Source of the DNA: Bradyrhizobium sp. SRS-191
GTDB taxonomy: Bacteria > Pseudomonadota > Alphaproteobacteria > Rhizobiales > Xanthobacteraceae
Reading direction: 5' to 3'
DNA length: 64,000 nt
Assembly (NCBI RefSeq): GCF_024586915.1
Contig: NZ_JANBVS010000006.1
Coordinates: forward strand, 248,001-312,000
Both the position numbers and the translations under genes were made by a program. Of this stretch, positions 41,578 to 51,557 are shown one piece after another. The notes below the pieces were generated by a model, which had not been told where the DNA came from, made no database searches, and was given only the letters and a program-made list of their open reading frames with translations. Position 1 is the stretch's first letter. Every line of letters starts with the position of its first letter.

Positions 41578-44500
41578 ATGAACGCTATCCACCGGACGGA
41601 GGCGACGACTGAGCCATTGCAGAACGTCCTCGATCAACTGCTGGAGACGATCGCGCATGACGCGCCGACAATAGAGCGTCTATCGGACCACGAGTTGGAG
41701 GACCGACGACGCCATGCCATTCACCAGCATGAGCTGGAGAAACTGCCCGGCATCACCTTCAATACGTTCGATGCGGACGGGCCGGTCTGGCTTTCCGTCG
41801 AGCACCTCGCGGCCTCCGATCCGCCTGCCGTCGAGAGCGATCTGGCCAAGTGGATCGACGTGTCCTCCGATCCGAACCGACGTCCGCTGGTGCGGCAGCG
41901 TGTGACGGTCACGGTGCCGGAGCAGGAAAAGGAGCGGATGGTTGCGGATGGGCATGCTCGCGTCGACCTCTGTTCTCCGGCAACGGGACACAGCGGCAAC
42001 AGCGGGCTCTGGAATGTACGGCTGCACCTGGAGCACCGGAGCGATTTGGTCGAACGGCTGGATCATTATCTCAGCGGTCCCTGGGCCGCGTGGGCGGCGA
42101 TCGAACGGCCGCGTCGCCGCACCATCGCGATCCACCAAAGACTACGCGAGATGGCTCGCGCCGCGGACTCCGGAGACCACCATCGTGGCTGCGAGATCGT
42201 GTGGGGCCTGGGCGTATCACGATGGCGCCGCCATGGACATGAGCTGGACCTCCCGCTGCTCGAACGGCTGGTCACGATTGAACTTCTCGATGGCTCCGAT
42301 GCGGAACTCCGGATACGGCCGCGCCTTGCCGGCGCGACAGCCAATCTGAGGGCGTTCGAACCGCTCACATCCGCTGCACGGGCGGCGGCCGACACAGCCG
42401 GGCAAATGCTCGAGCGCGGCGGAGAACTCTCGCCGTTCACGCCTTCCAGCTTCGAGCCCATCCTCAGTGCCATCGGCGCGCAGCTCGATCCGCAAGGCAT
42501 CTATTGCCCGACGTCGCCCGACTCCGCGCTGCTGCTGCCCGACGAGAGCGGGCAGCTGGTCGTCTCGGATCGCTGGGTGATCTTTGCGCGGCCGCGCTCG
42601 GAAACACTGCTGCGGCAGGACATCGAGCGCCTGAGGCGCGCGATGGAATACACGTCGACCACGGAGTGCTGCCTTGCCGGGATAGGCCACCTTCTGCTCG
42701 GCGCTGCCGATCACGACGCCATCGACAGCCCGCGCCGCAAGCTGTCCGGCGTCATCGGCGATCCGATCGATATCGTCCCGGATGCGCACGTCACGACCGA
42801 TCGCGGCGACCTGTTCTTCCCGCTGCCGACGAACTCCGACCAGATGGAGATCGTGCGCCAGCTTCGGCGGTCGAACGGGGTCGTGGTGCGGGGCGCCATT
42901 GGACCCGACCGGAGGTCCGCGATCGCCAACGTGGTCTGCCACCATCTCGCGCTCGGTCTGCGCGTCCTGATCGTTTCTCGCAACGATCTGACGCTCGCGC
43001 TGCTTGCGGAGAAGCTGCCCGGTGCCGTTCGTGATCTCACACTCGATCTGACGGGATCCGATAAAGACGTGCTGAAGCACGCCGAGGGCGTGATCGGCCG
43101 GCTGCAGACGATCCTCGACAATGCGAACCTGCGTGACCAGGCTGAACTGGTCAACAGACTCGAGCAGGACATCATCGCGACCAGCCACACGATCAGCCGT
43201 CTCGATGATGAGGTCGCCGACATCGCCAGCCGCACGGCACGACGTTCCGGAGACGGCGCTCCGTCATTCGAGCAATTGGCAGAGCTGGCTTCGGATCGCG
43301 ACGACCATGCGTGGTTCACCGATCGGCCGCTGAAGTTTGTGAGTGAGACCGACCTGATCGTTGCGGCGATTGAGCAGGCCCGTCAGGCCCGGCTGCGGCT
43401 CGGCGATGATCTCGCTTATGTCGATGATCACCTGCCCGAGGCCGACAGCCTGCCGGACGCCGCGACGATGGCACGTCTGCATCGTGATCTGCAGCCGATT
43501 GCGGCGGGAAAGACGGCGGACAATGATGACAACCGGCTCGCGCGCCTGGCCATTGCGGCGCTCGATCCCGAGGGCGCGGACAGATTCGCCGGCGATCTCG
43601 ATGCATTGGCGGAGGCGCATCGCATCGTTGCCGTCGAACCATGGCTCGGCGCATTGTCGCCGGTCGGCGCAGCAGCCGATGAGATACCCGCCAGCGGCGG
43701 CATCCTGGTTGACTTTGCCCGCGACGCGTCATCGCTGTTGTCACGACGCGCCGGATTCCTGGTGAAGCCGGTGGACGCGCCCACGAACGCGTTCAGCAGC
43801 GACGAATTACTGGCGGCCGTCGAACGGCTCTCGTCGGGACAACGGGCGTTTGCGACGTTATCGCTGACCGGACGTGCGCTGAAGCAGACGATGGATGCGA
43901 TCAGGGTCGCAGGCTTCCCGCCAAAGAGCGCGGCCGATTGGGCCCATGTTCGCGACTATCTCACCTGGCGGCGTCACCTGCACTCGCTCGACGTGCGATG
44001 GCGGTCGCTGGCGGCAGAGATCGGCGCGCCCCCGCCGCAGCAGGATTCGTCGAACGCGCTGCACGACCACGAGCGGGTCGTCAGGCAGGTCGAGGCCGCG
44101 ATCGTGATGGCGTCGCTGGCGAAGCGGAACGTCCTGACCGCCGCCGCGAAGCTGCCGATGCCGGACGGCGAGATCGCCCTGTTGCTGGCTGACGGACCAA
44201 GGCTCGCCTCGCTCGCATCCGTCATCAGGAGCGGCGCAACCCGGGTCGCTCAACAGCGCACCGAGCTTGCCAGGCTCACCAAGCTATTTGACGGATCCGG
44301 TGCGATCACCGCGCGTGTTCAGGCCGAGGTGCTGTCGCAGATCGGTCGTGATGACGTCGACGCACATGAGGTCGAGACACGCTGGACCGCGATCGTCGCC
44401 GTGGTGCAGAGGCTGCACGACCGGCGCCAGGATATCGAACTCATTCAGGAGGTTTGTGCGGCGGCGACCGAGGCAGGAGCGGGAGCGCTCGCCAGGCGGA

Positions 44501-46491
44501 TCAGAACCGAGCCGGCCCGCCAGGACATCGGCGATCCCTTGCTGGTTGAGGATTGGACGGTGGCCTGGAACTGGGCGGTGCTGATGCGCCAGACCGAAGG
44601 TCTCGGTCAACATCAGCGGCTGCAGGATCTGTCGGGCCAGCGCGCGGCGTTGGAGACGAGACTGCGCGAGCTGTTCGAACAGGTCGTCGTCGCGCGAATG
44701 CAGCTCGACTTGGCGCAGAACAGCAGCGGCGGCGTGCGGCAGGCGTTCAATCTCTTCACGACGACGCTGCGCAAGTTGGCTACGACCTGTTCCGGTCCCA
44801 GCGCCTCCCGCCTGCGCCAAAAGGCGCGCGAGGCGCTCGAAGCTTGCCATGACGGCATTCCCTGCCACCTGATGCCGGCTTGGCGCGTTGCCGAGCACCT
44901 GCCGGCGCGGCTGGGCGCTTTCGATCTCGTCGTCGTCGACGATGCATCGCAGTCCGACTTGCGCGACCTCACCGTCCTGCTCAGAGGGCGCAAAGTGCTC
45001 GCCGTCGCGGAAGATCATCCTGTGGAGGAGAAGATCGGCGCGCCTGCCCGGCGCGATGGCGCTCCGGTCTCCATGCGCCAGCTGATGCCGCCGAAGGCGG
45101 CACTCTGCGAGCTCCTCCAGCTCCTATTCCCGAACCGGATGATCCGGCTCCGCGAGCACGCGCGCCGTGTCGCTCCCCTTGCGGTGTCAATGGCCGGTCC
45201 GTCACCGGCACTTGTGCCGCTTGAAGCGGCGGCCCCGGTGCAGCTGGCGGATGACGTCGTCCCGGTGGCCTCGGCCGCAACGCGCTCCGCCTCCTCCCTG
45301 GAGGATGAGATCGCAACGGTGGCGGAAGGCCTGTCGCTTGCCCGCCAGGACAGGCACGCCGAGCCGCCATTGCCAATGGAAGGCCCGGCGCCCGACTGGC
45401 TGCGCAGCCGGACAGACGCTGAAGTCGCAGAAGGCGATGCGCGACCATCGCGCCGATCACCACGTGCGGTCGCGCCCCCTGAGAGGCCGACGATCGTTGC
45501 GTATGACGTAACCGTAGCGATGCCGGCCCCAACGGAGATCGCCGAGACGCCGTCATCCTTGGACGATGCCGCCCCGCCCGCGGTCGCGACGAATGAAACG
45601 ACACCGGCCAAGACGACCACGGCGCGCATCGGGGTCGCCAAGTTGCGCGGCCATGCCGTCGGCAATCACCTGCCACATCGCCGGCCGGCTGATCGGGTGA
45701 GCGCGCAGCCGCGTCGGACGCTCCGCCGGCGCGCCGTCGCCGCGGCAGCCGTCATTGTCGTGGCGATGATTGGCGGCTCGATCTACTGGCGACCAGCCCC
45801 CGGTGGAATCGCAGCCTCCTGGCGCACGATCTCGAATCAGTTTGCGGCGGTCTGGAATGTCGCCTCGCCTGCTGCCGCGTTGCCGGACAGCACTGCGCCG
45901 CATAAGGTCACGGCGGAGCGGCTGACGCCGGACGGCCGGGCTGCGGCCACCGGCCCGGTCGAGCCGGCTCAATCGCAAGCGGTGCTGTATCAGGAAGATG
46001 CGCAGGATCCGCTCGGCAAGCGCTATCTCGGCAAGGTGACCTGGCGCGTCGAGCCCGCCGCCGGCAGCGTGCCTGCCTCGCTCAAAGGCGATGTCGAGAT
46101 CGACAAGCGGATGAAGGCGACGCTGTCGCTCCGGCGAAACATCGAAAGCGACATGCCTGCGAGCCACATCCTGGAGGTCAAGTTCAACCTGCCCGACGAC
46201 CCTGCCTATGCGGGGGTCGAGACCTTGAAGGGCGTCAGCATGAAGGCCAAGGAAGCGGGCCGCGGCGCCGCCCTGGCCACGCTGACGGCCAAGGTGACGC
46301 CTGAATTCTTCATGATTGCTTTGTCGGCCGGCGAGGTCGACACCAAGCGAAACGTCCTGCTTCTCAAGGGCAAGGAATGGATCGATATCCCGATCGTGTA
46401 CAACGGCGGCAGCCGCGCCGTGCTGGCGATCGAGAAGGGAGCGGAGGGTGATCGCGCATTCAAGGACGCGTTCAGCGCCTGGGGACAATGA
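41578..46491 (+). CDS. Membrane-anchored pseudo-helicase with exported C-terminal domain
   Basis: 1637 residues with GGAGGA upstream of the ATG. The middle resembles SF1 helicases of the large DUF4011/AAA_11 type: 'DQMEIVRQLRRSNGVVVRGA' (~421-440), a following 'GLRVLIVSRND' and 'AEKLPGAVRDLTLDL'. At the place of Walker A the residues are GAIGPDRRSA (439-448) instead of GPPGTGKT. The Walker B place reads 'FDLVVVDDASQ' (1115-1125), and motif III is AEDHP instead of GDxxQ. The second RecA domain is missing. A disordered Pro/Ala linker, one membrane segment (~1387-1406) and an exported domain of ~230 residues follow. ATP hydrolysis is unlikely. Function unknown; a membrane sensor or scaffold is possible. 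Confidence 0.62.
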   Translation: MNAIHRTEATTEPLQNVLDQLLETIAHDAPTIERLSDHELEDRRRHAIHQHELEKLPGITFNTFDADGPVWLSVEHLAASDPPAVESDLAKWIDVSSDPNRRPLVRQRVTVTVPEQEKERMVADGHARVDLCSPATGHSGNSGLWNVRLHLEHRSDLVERLDHYLSGPWAAWAAIERPRRRTIAIHQRLREMARAADSGDHHRGCEIVWGLGVSRWRRHGHELDLPLLERLVTIELLDGSDAELRIRPRLAGATANLRAFEPLTSAARAAADTAGQMLERGGELSPFTPSSFEPILSAIGAQLDPQGIYCPTSPDSALLLPDESGQLVVSDRWVIFARPRSETLLRQDIERLRRAMEYTSTTECCLAGIGHLLLGAADHDAIDSPRRKLSGVIGDPIDIVPDAHVTTDRGDLFFPLPTNSDQMEIVRQLRRSNGVVVRGAIGPDRRSAIANVVCHHLALGLRVLIVSRNDLTLALLAEKLPGAVRDLTLDLTGSDKDVLKHAEGVIGRLQTILDNANLRDQAELVNRLEQDIIATSHTISRLDDEVADIASRTARRSGDGAPSFEQLAELASDRDDHAWFTDRPLKFVSETDLIVAAIEQARQARLRLGDDLAYVDDHLPEADSLPDAATMARLHRDLQPIAAGKTADNDDNRLARLAIAALDPEGADRFAGDLDALAEAHRIVAVEPWLGALSPVGAAADEIPASGGILVDFARDASSLLSRRAGFLVKPVDAPTNAFSSDELLAAVERLSSGQRAFATLSLTGRALKQTMDAIRVAGFPPKSAADWAHVRDYLTWRRHLHSLDVRWRSLAAEIGAPPPQQDSSNALHDHERVVRQVEAAIVMASLAKRNVLTAAAKLPMPDGEIALLLADGPRLASLASVIRSGATRVAQQRTELARLTKLFDGSGAITARVQAEVLSQIGRDDVDAHEVETRWTAIVAVVQRLHDRRQDIELIQEVCAAATEAGAGALARRIRTEPARQDIGDPLLVEDWTVAWNWAVLMRQTEGLGQHQRLQDLSGQRAALETRLRELFEQVVVARMQLDLAQNSSGGVRQAFNLFTTTLRKLATTCSGPSASRLRQKAREALEACHDGIPCHLMPAWRVAEHLPARLGAFDLVVVDDASQSDLRDLTVLLRGRKVLAVAEDHPVEEKIGAPARRDGAPVSMRQLMPPKAALCELLQLLFPNRMIRLREHARRVAPLAVSMAGPSPALVPLEAAAPVQLADDVVPVASAATRSASSLEDEIATVAEGLSLARQDRHAEPPLPMEGPAPDWLRSRTDAEVAEGDARPSRRSPRAVAPPERPTIVAYDVTVAMPAPTEIAETPSSLDDAAPPAVATNETTPAKTTTARIGVAKLRGHAVGNHLPHRRPADRVSAQPRRTLRRRAVAAAAVIVVAMIGGSIYWRPAPGGIAASWRTISNQFAAVWNVASPAAALPDSTAPHKVTAERLTPDGRAAATGPVEPAQSQAVLYQEDAQDPLGKRYLGKVTWRVEPAAGSVPASLKGDVEIDKRMKATLSLRRNIESDMPASHILEVKFNLPDDPAYAGVETLKGVSMKAKEAGRGAALATLTAKVTPEFFMIALSAGEVDTKRNVLLLKGKEWIDIPIVYNGGSRAVLAIEKGAEGDRAFKDAFSAWGQ

Positions 46492-46525
46492 GTTGGAGGC
46501 GCTATCTGCGCCTGACGGCCCGCGC

Positions 46526-48010
46526 ATGCTGATGGAGATCGACACCCTCGCCCCGCTGCAGGCCCCTGCCCGCGACGGGCACGAGCGTCCGCCGGCCACC
46601 ATGACTTATCCCGTGCCTTGCGGCCGGTGTGGCCACGTCGTGCAGGTCGCGCTGAGCACGCTGCGCGCGCCGAGCTTTCACGATCTTTCTGCGCAGATCT
46701 CGTGCCCCGACATCGAGGAGCGCAGAGCCAAGTCCGACCGCGGACTCCTGCTGATGATGTGCGCCCCTCTCCAGCAGTCGCTCATGGAACGATGCGATCG
46801 CGCCGATGTCGAGCTGACCGCGCCCAGCCGGGGCGAAGCCCGGCGAGTGGTCTGCAGCATTCCCGGCGTCTCGGTCGCTCACTACGCGCCGAACGAGGCT
46901 CGCAGCCAAGCGGACATATGGCACGCGCACGGGCAGGCGAGGCTGGCCGCGCGGCTTCGCGAGGCCGCGGCCACCGCGGAGCGCCGCTCGCTGATCCCGA
47001 TCGCTGTGGCGGCAGGCGTCGGCGCATTGCTACTTGCGGCCGTAGGCGGCTCCTTCATGCTGTTGCGAGAGCCGGTCGCGTCGACCCCGACGCTGTCGCA
47101 GACAGCTGAAAGGTCGGTCTCGTCGTCGGACCCAGCGCACGCCGTCCCTCCCCTGCGGGCCGCGATGGAGCAGGCCGTTTCGGTGGCCGCCGCGCCTGCC
47201 CCAGCGGTGTCGCGAGAGGCGCCTTCCGAGGCTCCGACGGACAATCCGCCGGCAGCGCAGATTCCCGACGTGACCCTCGTTGCGGATGCCGCGCCCGCGC
47301 AGGCTTCGCCGTCCGTGCAGGATCCGGAGGCGAAGATCCGCCTGCCTGACGTCGTCATGATTCCCGGCGGCAGTTTTGCGATGGGCGGCACTGAGAGTTC
47401 TGAGCTTCCTATCCACCGCGTCACGATCAAGCCGTTTGCGCTCGGCAAATACCCGGTCACGATCGGCGAATGGAAGGAGTGCGTCGCCGACAAAGCGTGC
47501 GCCGATGTCACGAGCGGTCCGGACGACAACCCCGTCACCAATGTGAGCTACGAGGACGCCGCGGCCTATCTGGCGTGGCTCTCGCGGACCGTCGGCAAGC
47601 CGTTCCGCCTTCCGAGCGAGGCCGAATGGGAATATGCAGCACGCGGGGGGACGACAACGAAGTTCTGGTGGGGCGACCAGATGCGCGCCGGAACGGCCAA
47701 TTGCAACGGATGCAACGATGCCGGCGCGGCGCCGCAACTGATGAAAGTCGGATACTTCCAGGCCAATCCTTTCGGCCTGTTCGACATGGGCGGCAGCGTC
47801 GACCAATGGGTCGCCGACAGCTGGCACAAGACCTATCAAGGGGCGCCGTCCGACGGCTCGGCGTGGATCGACGAGCAGAGCTACATCCATGTCATTCGCT
47901 CGGGCTCGTGGAAGAAGGACGCGAGCTATGCCCGCAGCGGAAGCCGCGATCGCTATGATGGACGGATCAGATACCCCACCCACGGTTTCCGCGTCGCGCT
48001 TTCGCTGTGA
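46526..48010 (+). CDS. Membrane-anchored FGE/SUMF1-like protein without catalytic cysteines
   Basis: 494 residues from ATG at 46526; an in-frame TTG at 46493 is an alternative start. The cytosolic N-terminus has a zinc-ribbon-like 'CGRCGH' with later Cys residues. One membrane segment (~155-180), a Pro/Ala linker, then an FGE-sulfatase/EgtB-type C-lectin fold (~276-494): 'VVMIPGGSFAMGG', 'FRLPSEAEWEYAARGG', 'GLFDMGGSVDQW' and 'VIRSGSWKKDASYARSGSRD'. The cysteine pair of true formylglycine enzymes in the last motif is absent. Begins 34 bases after the pseudo-helicase gene; the two probably form an operon with matching topology. Confidence 0.72.
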   Translation: MLMEIDTLAPLQAPARDGHERPPATMTYPVPCGRCGHVVQVALSTLRAPSFHDLSAQISCPDIEERRAKSDRGLLLMMCAPLQQSLMERCDRADVELTAPSRGEARRVVCSIPGVSVAHYAPNEARSQADIWHAHGQARLAARLREAAATAERRSLIPIAVAAGVGALLLAAVGGSFMLLREPVASTPTLSQTAERSVSSSDPAHAVPPLRAAMEQAVSVAAAPAPAVSREAPSEAPTDNPPAAQIPDVTLVADAAPAQASPSVQDPEAKIRLPDVVMIPGGSFAMGGTESSELPIHRVTIKPFALGKYPVTIGEWKECVADKACADVTSGPDDNPVTNVSYEDAAAYLAWLSRTVGKPFRLPSEAEWEYAARGGTTTKFWWGDQMRAGTANCNGCNDAGAAPQLMKVGYFQANPFGLFDMGGSVDQWVADSWHKTYQGAPSDGSAWIDEQSYIHVIRSGSWKKDASYARSGSRDRYDGRIRYPTHGFRVALSL

Positions 48011-48245
48011 TGCCGAACGCGGTCGTCTCGACCGATCTCGGTGCAGCCAGTCGCAGCGTCCTGCTGCTTCGAGATCACCGGCAGGACGCGCATTTTGCGG
48101 CTTGCTCTTTAGTCAAATTCTTATCGGAAATCGCCCCACGAGCCGGATCGAAACCTCAATTTCGCCGCGCTTGGTTCGATTCATGGATCGGCCGTAGGGC
48201 TCGTTATTTGTAAACGTTTGTGAGTAGAGTGTTGTGGGAAGCAAG

Positions 48246-48908
48246 ATGCCGGCGCGATACGCGCCGCGATTCGATCTGACGTTCTGGCGAGGTGTCCATC
48301 ATGCATCGGTTGCGGGCGTCGCAGGCGCTGCCGTTGCTGCAACGCTGATGCTGGTGCCGCTCCACGCCTGGGCGCAAAGCAAGAGCGCTCCAAAGGACGC
48401 TTACGTCTACTTCATTTCTCCCACCGATGGCGACACCGTGAAGAGCCCGTTCTGGTGCCGTTTCGGGCTGCGCAACATGGGCGTGACCCATGCGGGCGAC
48501 AGCTTTTCAAACACCGGCCACCATCATCTGCTGATCGACAACGACGAGCACATCAGCCCTGGTGAGCCTATTCCGCAGGACAAGAAGCACCTTCACTACG
48601 GCGGAGGTGAGACCGAGGCTCTGATCGAACTGCCTCCGGGCAAGCACACGCTGCAGCTCGTGATGGGCGACGGAATGCACTTCAACTTCGATCCGCCGTT
48701 GATGTCGAAAAAGATCACGATCATCGTTGAAGGCGGCTCGCAACGCCGCAGCCGACACGTCGCGCAGGGGCATGGGCGGTCGAAGACCGGCCACGTTCAC
48801 ATGGCGCGCCCTGCTGAAACCCCACCCGCAGAATCGCCGCCGCCCGACCCGTCAAAATCGGCAGGCGCTGGCGATTTCCTCAAGAGCCTGTTCGCGGGCC
48901 GGAAATGA
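48246..48908 (+). CDS. Exported DUF4399 protein
   Basis: 220 residues from ATG at 48246; a GTG twelve bases upstream is possible. The signal segment is 'GAAVAATLMLVPLHAWA'. The DUF4399 domain is clear: 'AYVYFISPTDGDTVKSPF', 'NTGHHHLLID', 'HLHYGGGETEALIELPPG' and 'HTLQLVMGDGMH'. Family function is unknown; the clustered His suggest metal binding in the periplasm. A Pro-rich tail ends the protein. Confidence 0.78.
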   Translation: MPARYAPRFDLTFWRGVHHASVAGVAGAAVAATLMLVPLHAWAQSKSAPKDAYVYFISPTDGDTVKSPFWCRFGLRNMGVTHAGDSFSNTGHHHLLIDNDEHISPGEPIPQDKKHLHYGGGETEALIELPPGKHTLQLVMGDGMHFNFDPPLMSKKITIIVEGGSQRRSRHVAQGHGRSKTGHVHMARPAETPPAESPPPDPSKSAGAGDFLKSLFAGRK

Positions 48909-48975
48909 TCGCCACGCCGCGAGCCGGCTCGGTGGACGATTGCTGTTTGGAGAGTGATAGGAGTAGGGGGAAAGA

Positions 48976-49052
48976 TGGTAGCGGGGGAGGGACTCGAACC
49001 CCCGACCCCAGGATTATGATTCCCGTGCTCTAACCAGCTGAGCTACCCCGCC
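48976..49052 (-). tRNA. tRNA-Met (CAU), elongator type
   Basis: 77 bases including an encoded CCA. On the minus strand it reads GGCGGGG-TA-GCTC, an anticodon loop ATCATAA with anticodon CAT in a CGGGA/TCCTG stem, a GGGGG/CCCTC T-stem with TTCGAGT loop, and acceptor CCCCGCT-ACCA. Discriminator A73 and the CAU anticodon fit elongator methionine; the first acceptor pair is G-U. Confidence 0.93.
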
Positions 49053-49272
49053 ACGGTATTCGATCAAGGGTGAGGCCGGTCGATGAGTGCGGCAAACCTT
49101 GCGAACGGGCGGCATATAAGGAGCCGTTCCGTGCCCTGTCAAGCAAACCTCGCGGGCTGTCACGGTTTTCGTGACGGTCGATTTTATCGGCCGGACTCAA
49201 ACTCTTGGACGGTTCGCGAGCACGCCGCAGAGCGGATCGCCTGCGCGGCGCGCGCGGTTCCGATTGGCGACC

Positions 49273-49623
49273 TCACTTCGGTTGCACGTTTGGATTGCCA
49301 CCGGGGCTGCCCGGCGGCGGGATGACCGGAGTCGTTCCGCCCTCGGGGGTCGGCGCGTGCATCTCGGGATCCACGCCGCTCGGCGGGCACAGCACGCCAT
49401 TGGTCTTGGCGAGCTTGTCGCCCAGCGGCTCGCCCGCGCGGCCGGTGGTGATGCCGTCCGGCGTCGCCGTCGCCCGCGCATTCGGCGCACACGCCGCATT
49501 CGCGTCGGGGGCCGGCGCAGTCACCTGCGGCGGCGTGGCCGGTGTCGGCGGCGCCTGGGCATGAGCCAGGCTGGTGGCCGATGCCAGCACGAAGACGAGG
49601 AACAAGGAGTGTCTGATGCTCAT
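49273..49623 (-). CDS. Exported Pro/Ala-rich hypothetical protein
   Basis: 116 residues. Signal peptide (MSIRHSLFLVFVLASATSLA then HAQ). The mature part is low-complexity and Pro/Ala rich, with two Cys (NAACAPN, VLCPPSG) and a Gly/Pro end. Proteins of this type are common in Bradyrhizobium but not characterised. No catalytic motif. Confidence 0.6.
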   Translation of the reverse strand: MSIRHSLFLVFVLASATSLAHAQAPPTPATPPQVTAPAPDANAACAPNARATATPDGITTGRAGEPLGDKLAKTNGVLCPPSGVDPEMHAPTPEGGTTPVIPPPGSPGGNPNVQPK

Positions 49624-49700
49624 GGCGGAGCAACGCGAACCCCGCCTTCGCGTTCCCGGCCCAATGCCCCTGCGGCGAACCGCGCCAGGGCCGGCAGCGA

Positions 49701-50336
49701 TCAGCCCTTGCGATAGCGGATCAGCGAGAAATGCCCGAGCGGCGGCATCGGCCGGCGTTCGGCGAGCGTGACGCCGCCATGTTTGGCCGCCCAGTTCACC
49801 AGGCGCGCCCAGGGGAACTCCGGCCGCCAGCCGAGCCGGCGCGCGATCGGCGCAAAGGCGAGTTCGAAAAGACGACGAGGTCCGCTTTCCGCGCCGATGT
49901 GGTTCACCAGGATCAGCTCGCCCCCCGGCTTAAGCACACGGACGAAATCATCCAGCGTCGCTTCGGGATCCGGCACCGCGGTGATCACGTATTGCGCGAC
50001 CACGGCGTCGAAGAAATCATTGGGAAAGGCGAGGTGCTTCGCGTCCATCACCGCGAGCGTCTCGACGTTGAACAGTTTCAGCTCGCGGACGCGCGCCTGC
50101 GCCCGGCGCAGCATCGGCTCGGAGATGTCGACGCCGCAGATCCTCGTGGTGCGCGCATAGTCCGACAGCGACAGGCCGGTGCCGACGCCGACGTCGAGAA
50201 TGCGGCCGCCGATGCGATCGGCCTCCGCAATGGTCGATTGGCGCCCCTGATCGAAGACCTTGCCGAACACCAGATCATAGATCGGCGCCCAGCGCTCGTA
50301 GGCCTTTTCGACCCCCGCGCGGTCGATGTCCCCCAT
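49701..50336 (-). CDS. pmtA: Phosphatidylethanolamine N-methyltransferase, Rhodobacter type (probable)
   Basis: 211 residues, a soluble class I SAM methyltransferase. 'YERWAPIYDLVFGKVFDQGR' at the N-terminus is typical of the UbiE-like PmtA family, followed by SAM motif I 'ILDVGVGTGLSLSDYA', the acidic loop 'GVDISEPMLRRA', and 'RVLKPGGELILVNHIGAESG'. PmtA makes phosphatidylcholine by threefold methylation of phosphatidylethanolamine, an abundant lipid in rhizobia. Other UbiE-like substrates cannot be excluded. Lies 27 bases after mnmA on the same strand. Confidence 0.65.
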   Translation of the reverse strand: MGDIDRAGVEKAYERWAPIYDLVFGKVFDQGRQSTIAEADRIGGRILDVGVGTGLSLSDYARTTRICGVDISEPMLRRAQARVRELKLFNVETLAVMDAKHLAFPNDFFDAVVAQYVITAVPDPEATLDDFVRVLKPGGELILVNHIGAESGPRRLFELAFAPIARRLGWRPEFPWARLVNWAAKHGGVTLAERRPMPPLGHFSLIRYRKG

Positions 50337-50363
50337 GCCCCTGCCCTGAATGATGGATGCTGA

Positions 50364-51557
50364 TCAGCCGCGGACCGATTCGGCCACGCGCTGCGGCCTG
50401 GTACGGCCGCTGACGCCGCTGCTCTCCGCAACGGCGCTCTGAATGAAACCGCCGCCGAGCACGCGAGCGCGGCCCGAGGCGGCATCGTAGAACACGCAGG
50501 CCTGTCCCGGCGACACGCCTTCCTCGCCGCCGACGAGCTCGACCTCATAGTTGCCGTCGGCGCCACGCAGCCAGGCCGGCTGCGGCGCACGGGTCGAGCG
50601 CACGCGCACGAACAGCTCGAGGCCGTCGCGCACGGCTTCGTCCAGCGCGCCGTCGCCGATCCAGTTGACCTCACGCAGCGTGATGCGATGCGTGCGCAGC
50701 GCCTCGCGCGGGCCGACGACGATGCGACGGGTCGCGACGTCCAGCTTCACGACGTAGAGCGGCGCGCCGGCGGCGATGCCGAGTCCCTTGCGCTGGCCGA
50801 TCGTGTAGTTGGCGATGCCCTGATGCGTGCCGAGCACACGGCCGTTGAGATCGACGATCTCGCCGGGCTCCATCGCGTTCGGGCGCAGCTTGCCGATGAT
50901 GTCGGTGTAGCGGCCGGTCGGCACGAAGCAGATGTCCTGGCTGTCGTGCTTGTCGGCGACTTCCAGCCCGAAACGGCGCGCGAGCTCGCGCACCTCCGGC
51001 TTGGTCATGTCGCCGAGCGGAAAGCGTAAGTAGTCGAGCTGCTCACGGGTGGTCGCGAACAGGAAGTAGCTCTGGTCGCGATCGGCGTCCGCCGCGCAGG
51101 TGAGCGCGCGCGACCCGTCCGGCAGCCGGCGCGAGGCGACATAGTGTCCGGTCGCCAGCACGGAGGCGCCGAGCTCACGCGCCGTCTTCAGGAGATCGCC
51201 GAACTTGATGGCGCGGTTGCACTCGATGCACGGCACCGGCGTCTCGCCCGAGGCGTAGCTCGCGGCGAAATTGTCGATCACCGACTCGCGGAAGCGATCC
51301 TCGTAGTCCAGCACGTAATGCGGGATGCCGAGCCGCTCGGCCACGTTACGGGCGTCGTGGATGTCCTGGCCGGCGCAGCAGGCGCCCTTGCGATGCGTTG
51401 CCGCGCCATGATCGTAGAGCTGCAGGGTGATGCCGACGACGTCGTAGCCTTGCGACTTCAACAGCGCAGCCGTGACCGACGAGTCCACGCCGCCGGACAT
51501 GGCGACGACGACCCTGGTGTCCTCGGGACGGCCTTCGAGATCGAGACTGTTGAGCAT
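50364..51557 (-). CDS. mnmA: tRNA-specific 2-thiouridylase MnmA
   Basis: 397 residues. PP-loop motif '[20 protein letters not shown]' binds ATP; '[20 protein letters not shown]' and '[18 protein letters not shown]' hold the conserved region and catalytic Cys, and '[16 protein letters not shown]' the second. The C-terminal domain includes '[11 protein letters not shown]'. It adds the 2-thio group to U34 of Lys, Glu and Gln tRNAs. Upstream of pmtA in one transcription unit. Confidence 0.93.
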   Translation of the reverse strand: MLNSLDLEGRPEDTRVVVAMSGGVDSSVTAALLKSQGYDVVGITLQLYDHGAATHRKGACCAGQDIHDARNVAERLGIPHYVLDYEDRFRESVIDNFAASYASGETPVPCIECNRAIKFGDLLKTARELGASVLATGHYVASRRLPDGSRALTCAADADRDQSYFLFATTREQLDYLRFPLGDMTKPEVRELARRFGLEVADKHDSQDICFVPTGRYTDIIGKLRPNAMEPGEIVDLNGRVLGTHQGIANYTIGQRKGLGIAAGAPLYVVKLDVATRRIVVGPREALRTHRITLREVNWIGDGALDEAVRDGLELFVRVRSTRAPQPAWLRGADGNYEVELVGGEEGVSPGQACVFYDAASGRARVLGGGFIQSAVAESSGVSGRTRPQRVAESVRG

